A stretch of 11,272 nucleotides of DNA from Chloroflexota bacterium (GTDB lineage: Bacteria > Chloroflexota > Anaerolineae > JAADDB01), in contig JAADDB010000021.1 in the NCBI GenBank assembly GCA_013154135.1, forward strand, positions 1 to 11,272, given 5' to 3'. A program made the position numbers and the translations under genes. This document shows, one piece after another, positions 6,465-11,272 of this stretch. The notes under the pieces were generated by a model. It had not been told where the DNA came from. It searched no databases and worked only from the letters and a program-made list of their open reading frames with translations. Positions within the stretch are counted from its first letter, which is position 1. Each line of letters opens with the position of its first letter.

Positions 6465-7244
6465 TCAGTTGGCGGGTCGATACCCCATCTCCGCGGAGAC
6501 GGCCAAAGCCACCTCCACCACTTGAGGGGCGATCTCCTGCACCCGGGTTCGGGTCAACCGATAGCCCGGCCCGGACACACTCAAGGAAGCGATAACCCGC
6601 TGTTCGTAGTTGAAGACGGGAGCAGCCACCGCGTGGAGCCCTTCTTCCAGCTCCTCGAACGCGGTCGCGTATCCCTGCTTGCGAATGCGCTGCAACTCCA
6701 AACGAAGGCGTTTAGGATCGATGAGGGTTTTAGAGGTGTAGGCCTGGAAAGGCCCTTCCAAATGCTGGAGGCGTTCATCTTTGGGGAGAAAAGCCAGGAT
6801 TGCGCGGCCCGCGGCCGTCGCGTACGCGGGCATTTGCCGCCCTGCCCATCCCACACGCTTGACCAAGTGGCCGGGCGGAACGTACACATCCAGGTTGACC
6901 ACATCATTTCCCTGCAAGACCGCGATGCTCACGCTCTCTCCTACCTCTTCTGCTAACCGTCTCATATGGGGGCGGGCAATGCGTCGCAAATCCGTGTAAA
7001 TGTGCACATTATTGGCCAAACGGAGCAACTCCACGCCGAGCCGGTAGAACCCGGTCTCCGGGTCCTTGGCCACAAGGCCATCCTCTTCCAGAGTCCCCAA
7101 CAGGCGGGCCACCGTGCTCTTGGGCAGGGCCAAGCGCTTGCTCAGATCCGCCAGGCTCAACTCGGGTTCCTCCGAGGTAAAAGCCTTTAGGATGGCAACA
7201 GCCCGCTTCACCGCCTGGACACTGGAAGGGCGTTTGGTGGCCAT
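6465..7244 (-). CDS. IclR-family transcriptional regulator
   Basis: A 259-residue regulator with the IclR architecture: a winged helix-turn-helix at about 8-70 (SVQAVKRAVAILKAF, LSLADLSKRLALPKSTVARLLGTLEEDGLV, then YRLG) and a ligand-binding GAF-like domain from about 80 to 255, with AGRAILAFLP and EELEEGLHAVAAPVF typical of the effector domain. It is likely a dimeric or tetrameric DNA-binding protein whose activity changes on binding a small metabolite. The start at 7244 is the only Met that leaves a complete helix-turn-helix; a ribosome-binding site is weak (GGAG about 13 nt upstream). It lies 126 nt upstream of the binding-protein gene on the same strand, which points to the transporter as a target, and probably its own promoter. 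The ligand is unknown. Confidence 0.9.
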   Translation of the reverse strand: MATKRPSSVQAVKRAVAILKAFTSEEPELSLADLSKRLALPKSTVARLLGTLEEDGLVAKDPETGFYRLGVELLRLANNVHIYTDLRRIARPHMRRLAEEVGESVSIAVLQGNDVVNLDVYVPPGHLVKRVGWAGRQMPAYATAAGRAILAFLPKDERLQHLEGPFQAYTSKTLIDPKRLRLELQRIRKQGYATAFEELEEGLHAVAAPVFNYEQRVIASLSVSGPGYRLTRTRVQEIAPQVVEVALAVSAEMGYRPAN

Positions 7245-7289
7245 CGCGCGTGAAATGCTCCGTTCTGCAGGGTGGGATTAGCGTACCAT

Positions 7290-7318
7290 ACTATAGCACA
7301 CCGATCCCATGATGTCAA
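7290..7318 (-). promoter_or_regulatory. Near-consensus sigma-70 promoter of iclR and probably the transporter operon
   Basis: On the minus strand TTGACA (7313-7318, perfect) and TATAGT (7290-7295, 5 of 6) are separated by 17 bp. TG one base before the -10 gives an extended -10. The predicted start near 7283 leaves a leader of about 40 nt before the iclR ATG. This is the best promoter in the window and the only good one found upstream of the transporter genes. The 8-mer GGTACGCT (minus strand of 7280-7287) lies just downstream of the -10. Confidence 0.8.
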
Positions 7319-7506
7319 ATCCGCGCGGGCGTTTCGCGGGAGGAAACCGGCCACGGGGCTTGACAACAGCTCTGCGACCCAGACCTTGCGAACTCTCAAG
7401 GCCTCCGAGGGCTCATCCTTACATTCCCTCCCTCAACAGGGGAAGAGTGTTGATGCGTTTTGTACGCTTGTGATGGTTGCAGATTACTTGTCGTCTGGCA
7501 TGTAAA
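7319..7506. other. Intergenic stretch between kamA terminator and iclR promoter
   Basis: I see no gene or RNA here. A short open frame on the minus strand (7208-7399) starts at a TTG without a ribosome-binding site and overlaps iclR in another frame, so I do not call it. A TTGACA on the plus strand at 7360-7365 has no suitable -10. Confidence 0.5.
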
Positions 7507-7551
7507 TTTGGCGGGCGTGGTGGGTCGGACCTGCCCACCGCGCCCGCCAAA
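7507..7551 (-). terminator. Terminator of the aminomutase gene
   Basis: An 18-bp stem with one mismatch (7507-7524 against 7534-7551) closes a 9-nt loop, 16 nt after the aminomutase stop codon. On the minus strand the stem runs into an A/T-rich stretch (AAA within the arm, then TTTACA). It separates the aminomutase transcript from the iclR promoter downstream. Confidence 0.75.
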
Positions 7552-7567
7552 CACCTCCCCCGCCCCC

Positions 7568-8953
7568 TCACACGGGGACGGCCACCCGCTCCGGCCGCAC
7601 CAGAATGTCGTCCATCTCCCACCAGTGGAAGTCGTGGGTCTCCACATCCCGCTCGAAGAAGAACTTCTCCTCCCCAAACGCGGGCCGCAGGTCGTCAAAC
7701 CAGGTGGCCTGCGGGTCGAACTTGGCGAAGAAGGGACGCCCCACCCATTCGGGGTTGCGGCCCTGGAGGAATTCCAGGACGAACACGTCCTCGCCGTTGT
7801 AGTGCGCGGTGCCCACCACCCGCACTTTGCCCGGCCACGCGGACATGGAAGGTCCACGCACGGTGCGGGCAAGGCCGGAGACCTGACGGTACGCGGCCGC
7901 GAAGATCTCCTGAGCCCGGTACAAGGGGACTTCAAAGTAGTTCTTGGGCCCTGTATCCCGCTCGATGAACATGTAGTAGGGCACCATGCCCAGGCGGACG
8001 CCCTCCCGCCACATGGTGGCCCACACCTCGGGGCGGTCGTTGATGCGCGCGACAATGGGCGCCTGCATCCGAATCTCCGCGCCCGTCTCCCGCACCCGCC
8101 GGATGGCTTCCTGGGCAATGGGGGTCGCCATTTCCCGAGGATGGGTGGTGTGGGCCATGATGGCCAGGTGTTTGCCCGCGTTGACCACTTTCTCAAAGAG
8201 CCGCAAGATGTCATCCGCGTCCTCGTCGGTGACGTAGCGTTGGGGCCAGTACGCGAGGGATTTGGTCCCGATGCGGATGTCCCGCAGGTGTTCCAGTTCC
8301 GGGTCTAGGAGGGGCTCGATGTACCGACGCAAGGCTTTGGCCCGCATGATCATGGGGTCCCCCCCGGTGAAGAGGACATCGGTGATGGAGGGATGGCGGC
8401 GGATGTACTCCACCAGGTTTTCCACCTCCCGGGCCTCGAACTTCAACTCCTCAATGCCCACGAATTGGGCCCAGCGGAAGCAATAAGTGCAATAAGCGTG
8501 GCATGTTTGTCCCTGAGCGGGGAAGAAGAGGACGGTTTCCCGGTACTTATGTTGCATGCCCCACAGGCGTTTGCCGTCCATTTCCGGCACGTTGTGAGTG
8601 AGCTGGCCTGCGGGATGGGGGTTCAACTTGTAGCGGATCTGGTTGGCCTTGGCCTGTATCTCCTTGCGGCTGGCACCCCGCCGGAGGAGATCCCGCATGG
8701 CGATGTAATCTTCGTAGTCCAACATGCCCGGCTGCGGGAAGGTAAGCTGGAACAAAGGATCGTCCGGTATGTTGTTCCAATCGATGAGTTCACGCATCAC
8801 ATAGACGTTGGTGCGAAATGGGAGCACCTGGGCCACCACTTTGATGGCTTCTTGGTGCTCCGGGTCCATCAGGTGCCATTCCGGCTGTTTCTCCACGTTG
8901 TGGATGGTCACAGCCTGATAACGGGTTGGGTACTGACCTTCAAAGGGTGCCAT
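7568..8953 (-). CDS. KamA-family radical SAM aminomutase, substrate uncertain
   Basis: A 461-residue cytoplasmic radical SAM enzyme of the lysine 2,3-aminomutase (KamA) family. Family members use S-adenosylmethionine, a [4Fe-4S] cluster and pyridoxal phosphate to move an amino group from C2 to C3. The cluster motif CHAYCTYC gives C151, C155 and C158, followed by R160 at the position of the carboxylate-binding Arg of lysine aminomutase. GGDP (197-200) is the SAM-binding turn. The likely PLP lysine is K376 in MSAWPGKVRV, which replaces the PGGGGK signature of true lysine aminomutases. The acidic residues that read the lysine side-chain amine are not evident. The C-terminus is rich in aromatic and acidic residues (FFFERDVETHDFHWWEMDD). 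The ATG at 8953 has AGGAGG 8 nt upstream. It has its own leader and terminator. Annotated relatives are often called lysine 2,3-aminomutase, which I would not transfer here. Confidence 0.85.
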   Translation of the reverse strand: MAPFEGQYPTRYQAVTIHNVEKQPEWHLMDPEHQEAIKVVAQVLPFRTNVYVMRELIDWNNIPDDPLFQLTFPQPGMLDYEDYIAMRDLLRRGASRKEIQAKANQIRYKLNPHPAGQLTHNVPEMDGKRLWGMQHKYRETVLFFPAQGQTCHAYCTYCFRWAQFVGIEELKFEAREVENLVEYIRRHPSITDVLFTGGDPMIMRAKALRRYIEPLLDPELEHLRDIRIGTKSLAYWPQRYVTDEDADDILRLFEKVVNAGKHLAIMAHTTHPREMATPIAQEAIRRVRETGAEIRMQAPIVARINDRPEVWATMWREGVRLGMVPYYMFIERDTGPKNYFEVPLYRAQEIFAAAYRQVSGLARTVRGPSMSAWPGKVRVVGTAHYNGEDVFVLEFLQGRNPEWVGRPFFAKFDPQATWFDDLRPAFGEEKFFFERDVETHDFHWWEMDDILVRPERVAVPV

Positions 8954-9195
8954 GGTTCACTCCTCCTTGTTGTGGAAAGATGAATGATCCCAAAATAAAA
9001 TGCCAGCCCCTCCTGTGGCTTTGGGAAAGGGAGCAACGCCGGGCCCAAGATGCTGGGGCGCAGCTGCGGCAAGGGAGAGGACAAAGCCGGCAGAGGGTCT
9101 GGCATGACCAGACGTTTGCGCTGAGGGTGATGGATGCGTTAAGGAACGCTCTGGCTTACCCCAAGTATCGTTCCGCATCGTGGAACAGCGTACCG
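8954..9195 (-). other. Long leader upstream of the aminomutase gene
   Basis: About 240 nt between the putative promoter and the ATG contain no credible gene. On the minus strand there are hairpins GTTCC/GGAAC (9170-9186) and GTCTGG/CCAGAC (9097-9113). A weaker GC-rich stem near 9003-9025 is followed by ATTTTATTTT, a T-rich run about 40-50 nt before the start codon. This could be an attenuator. I do not recognise a T-box, lysine, SAM or other known riboswitch core. Confidence 0.35.
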
Positions 9196-9201
9196 CAAAT
9201 G

Positions 9202-9230
9202 AGTTTAGCACAAAACGACCGTACGCGCAA
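9202..9230 (-). promoter_or_regulatory. Candidate promoter of the aminomutase gene
   Basis: On the minus strand TAAACT (9202-9207, 4 of 6) has an extended -10 TG (TGC directly before it) and TTGCGC (9225-9230, 3 of 6) 17 bp upstream. The 8-mer GGTACGCT (minus strand of 9187-9194), also present at the iclR promoter, lies just downstream. GTACGC at 9221-9226 together with it makes an inverted pair around the -10. Confidence 0.4.
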
Positions 9231-9254
9231 ATTTGGGTGGGGGAGGAGGAATGG

Positions 9255-9351
9255 GTAACGATTGACGATTAATGAGTAACGATTAAGGGGTTGGCTGAAG
9301 GATGAGATCGGCCGGGATGGGCGAAGAGCCTAACGCATAACGAGTAAAAGA
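9255..9351 (+). repeat. Dispersed heptamer-plus-arm repeat, copy 3
   Basis: Units GTAACGA, TTGACGA, TTAATGA, GTAACGA (9255-9282) lead into TTAAGGG, then GGCTGAAGGATG (9293-9304), then a segment alignable with copy 2. It closes with TAACGCA and TAACGAG (9331-9344) and TAAAAGA. The order and the 12-mer GGCTGAAGGATG match the copy at 347-438 on the other strand. Confidence 0.7.
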
Positions 9352-9404
9352 GGCCCCCGCGGGCCGAGTGGAGCGATTTCCGGCCGGTCATGTCCCCCTA
9401 TCAG

Positions 9405-9463
9405 AGCCCCCGAAGGGGGCTTCTCCCCATTTAGCTCGGGGGTTCAGGATACTGTTGGCAAAC
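9405..9463 (+). repeat. Left terminal inverted repeat with hairpin
   Basis: This repeat contains a 7-bp stem hairpin with loop GAA at its outer end and a 23-bp core beginning GGTTCAGGATACTG at its inner end. Its partner is 11194-11252, whose hairpin loop reads GCA in the same orientation. Confidence 0.8.
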
Positions 9464-9545
9464 TTGCGTTTTTGCTCAGAGGGGGCTAGAGTGGCAGATA
9501 TTGCGAGAGGAGCACCTAAGCCACCAAGACATCAGGAGGGGGAAC

Positions 9546-11192
9546 ATGAGTCTAAAAAGCCAGGGGGTACCTTCACTTCCCGAGGAGACGGCCCGTGTCG
9601 TTCGCCGCGTCTTTCCGAAAGGGAATCTTTACATCACCATTGGCGACCAGATAGGCGTTCTGTTTGAGGATACGGACTTTGCCGATATGTATGCGCGGGA
9701 GGGGAAGCCAGCCATAGCGCCTTATGTTCTGGCGATGGTGAGCATTTTCCAATTTATGGAGGATCTTTCTGACCGTGAGGCAGCGGATGCGGTACGGGCG
9801 CGTATGGACTGGAAGTATGCGCTGCACCTGCCTTTGGATGATCCTGGGTTTGATTTCTCGGTGTTAAGCGAATTTCGGCAGCGGGTGTTGGCGCATGACA
9901 AAGGCGTTCTGATGTTTGAGCGGGTATTGCAGCGGTTGGAGGAGATGCAGCTTTTGCGTAAGAGAGGAAAACAGCGCACAGATAGCACCCATGTATTGGG
10001 TGCGAGTCGGCGGTTAAGTCGATTGGAGTTAGTGGTTGAGACGATGCGGGTGACACTGGAGGGGATTGCCCGTGTGGCGCCGGAGTGGCTGCAAAGGGAA
10101 GTTCCGGCCGAGTGGTACCAACGGTACCATCGGGCCTGGCGAAGTCTGCGTTTTCCCAAGAAACAAGAGGATCGAGATGCGTTATTGCTTCGTGTGGGGG
10201 AGGATGGATATGCCTTGTTGGAGCGGGTGAATGGACCGGAGACACCAGAAGCGGTGCAGGAACTGGCCGTCATGGACACGTTGCGCCGAGTATGGGAGCA
10301 AGAGTTTATGCGGGATGAGGCGGGGGTACATGTACGGGAGCCGGGGCAGCGGGTGAGTGGGGAGGCCATGATAGTTACGCCGCACGATGAGGAGGTGCGT
10401 CGGAGCACCCATGGGGCCCTGGAATGGCATGGCTATCGGCTCCACTGGACGGAGACCTGTGATGAAGGGCAGCCGCGATTGATTACCCACGTGGCAGTTA
10501 CTCCCGCCACGACCCCCGATGTGGTGATGCTGCCAAAGATTCATCAGGCATTGGCCGAGCAGGGGAGGGTACCGGGGATTCACTTGGTGGATGGCGGGTA
10601 TGTTGCGGGGCACGTGTTGGCGCAAGCAGAGACCCAGTATGGGATAGACGTGGTCGGGCCGGCCCCAAAAGGGACCCATTGGCAAGCGCGAACGCCCGGT
10701 GGGTTCACCTTAGAGCACTTTCACGTGGATTGGGAGAAGAAACAAGCCACCTGCCCCCAAGGTCATAACTCCGTCACGTGGTCGGAATCTCACAACGAGA
10801 GGGGGTACCCCGTTGTCCATATTGGGTTCGCTAAATCCACCTGCGATGTATGTCCTGTGCGGTCCAAGTGTACCCGCAGTCGAACAGGAGGCCGCCGTCT
10901 CAAAGTACTCCGCACGCATGAGTACCTCCGTCAAGCCCGCAAACGCCAAAAGACGCCGGAGTTCCAGCAGATGTACAAACAGCGTGCGGGAGTGGAGGGA
11001 ACCGTTTCCGTTACAGTCCAACACCATGGAATGCGTCGCTCTCGTTACGTTGGTCTTAAGAAGACGCAGCTGCAAGCCCTCTTCACCGCCATGGCCGTCA
11101 ACTTAAAGCAAGCGGCTCGGTGGCTCATGGGCGTTCCCCCGGCCTCTACGCGTTCAAGTCCCTTGGATTGTCTTATCCTACAACCAATATGA
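9546..11192 (+). CDS. IS1182-family transposase
   Basis: A 548-residue DDE transposase that cuts and joins the element's ends. The N-terminal part (about 15-130) matches the DUF772 region seen in this family, with APYVLAMVSIFQFMEDLSDREAADAVR and LSEFRQRV. Likely catalytic acids are D146 in RTDSTHV, D349 in HLVDGGY and E484 in QRAGVEGTVS, the last followed by HHGMRRSRYVGLKK and NLKQ. A Cys cluster (C403, C433, C436, C442) probably binds zinc, as is usual for the family. The ATG at 9546 has AGGAGG 7-8 nt upstream; the frame opens 15 codons earlier without a better start. The TGA ends at 11192, directly before the right repeat. It is on the opposite strand to all other genes here. A weak promoter (TTGCGT, 17 bp, TAGAGT) lies just inside the left repeat. 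The frame is uninterrupted. Confidence 0.9.
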   Translation: MSLKSQGVPSLPEETARVVRRVFPKGNLYITIGDQIGVLFEDTDFADMYAREGKPAIAPYVLAMVSIFQFMEDLSDREAADAVRARMDWKYALHLPLDDPGFDFSVLSEFRQRVLAHDKGVLMFERVLQRLEEMQLLRKRGKQRTDSTHVLGASRRLSRLELVVETMRVTLEGIARVAPEWLQREVPAEWYQRYHRAWRSLRFPKKQEDRDALLLRVGEDGYALLERVNGPETPEAVQELAVMDTLRRVWEQEFMRDEAGVHVREPGQRVSGEAMIVTPHDEEVRRSTHGALEWHGYRLHWTETCDEGQPRLITHVAVTPATTPDVVMLPKIHQALAEQGRVPGIHLVDGGYVAGHVLAQAETQYGIDVVGPAPKGTHWQARTPGGFTLEHFHVDWEKKQATCPQGHNSVTWSESHNERGYPVVHIGFAKSTCDVCPVRSKCTRSRTGGRRLKVLRTHEYLRQARKRQKTPEFQQMYKQRAGVEGTVSVTVQHHGMRRSRYVGLKKTQLQALFTAMAVNLKQAARWLMGVPPASTRSSPLDCLILQPI

Positions 11193-11193
11193 G

Positions 11194-11252
11194 GTTTGCC
11201 AACAGTATCCTGAACCTCCGGGCTAAATTTAGGGAAGCCCCCTGCGGGGGCT
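11194..11252 (-). repeat. Right terminal inverted repeat with hairpin
   Basis: Inverted copy of 9405-9463, with the 23-bp core at 11194-11216 and the hairpin at 11236-11252. The equal distance of core and hairpin on both sides is the reason to count the hairpin as part of the element. Confidence 0.8.
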
Positions 11253-11272
11253 GTGGGGGAATGGGACACGGA

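Larger units (their letters stand above)
9405..11252 (+). mobile_element. IS1182-like insertion sequence
   Basis: A single transposase gene lies between terminal inverted repeats. The inner 23 bp are identical (9441-9463 against 11194-11216). The match continues outward without gaps through ATTTAGC(T/C)CGG (9429-9440, 11217-11228) and a hairpin AGCCCCC-N3-GGGGGCT (9405-9421, 11236-11252). By eye this is 52 of 59 positions. The right repeat starts one base after the transposase stop. Outside the hairpins similarity drops to a shifted TGTCCC, so I place the ends there; the minimal element is 9441-11216. Target duplication cannot be judged because the window ends 20 bp past the right repeat. With an intact frame and near-identical repeats the copy looks recent and possibly active. 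Confidence 0.85.

Noticed and set aside
7208..7399. 63-codon open frame on the minus strand upstream of iclR
   Set aside because: TTG start without a ribosome-binding site, and it overlaps the iclR start and promoter in another frame.
8954..9195. Known riboswitch or T-box before the aminomutase gene
   Set aside because: I could not find the conserved cores of the T-box, lysine, SAM, TPP, cobalamin or glycine classes.
11194..11224. Outward promoter formed by the right inverted repeat (TTGCCA at 11196-11201)
   Set aside because: No -10 box at the required spacing in the flanking sequence.

Overview
The window looks like a chromosomal segment of a GC-rich bacterium, most likely a member of the Chloroflexota. 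The best clue is the solute-binding lipoprotein: its lipobox Cys is followed by a linker of near-identical 8-residue TKEVEKVV units, a style common in lipoproteins of that phylum. This placement is an inference from style and not from any marker gene.

Layout. Apart from the insertion sequence at the right end, every gene lies on the minus strand. Read in the direction of transcription (right to left) the order is: a KamA-family radical SAM aminomutase (7568-8953) with its own promoter, a leader of about 240 nt and a strong terminator; an IclR-family regulator (6465-7244) behind a near-consensus sigma-70 promoter; then a complete branched-chain/polar amino-acid ABC transporter in the canonical order, binding protein (4851-6338), permeases LivH (3566-4576) and LivM (2385-3569), ATPases LivG (1620-2372) and LivF (817-1554); then a small DUF2061 membrane protein (432-725) with a promoter overlapping the livF stop codon. 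Positions 1-431 hold no convincing gene. They contain a leftward promoter with a perfect TATAAT reading out of the window, a structured leader, and a dispersed-repeat pair. The right end (about 9405-11252) is an apparently intact IS1182-like element with a 548-aa transposase and inverted repeats that can be followed for 59 bp per side.

How the parts may work together. The regulator sits directly upstream of the transporter on the same strand, and the only strong promoter found for the block lies upstream of iclR, so an iclR-binding protein-livHMGF transcript is plausible. Two hairpins between the binding-protein gene and livH are placed where they could set binding-protein message above permease message. 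LivH and LivM are coupled by an ATGA overlap. The adjacent aminomutase is a separate transcription unit, but an amino-acid importer, a ligand-sensing regulator and an amino-acid mutase side by side suggest a shared substrate. The aminomutase lacks the usual lysine 2,3-aminomutase substrate-binding signature, so that substrate is probably not lysine.

The least explained signal is a small dispersed repeat built from heptamers (TAACGAG/TAACGAT) plus a conserved arm containing GGCTGAAGGATG. Copies lie at both ends of the gene block and face each other as an inverted pair at the left end.
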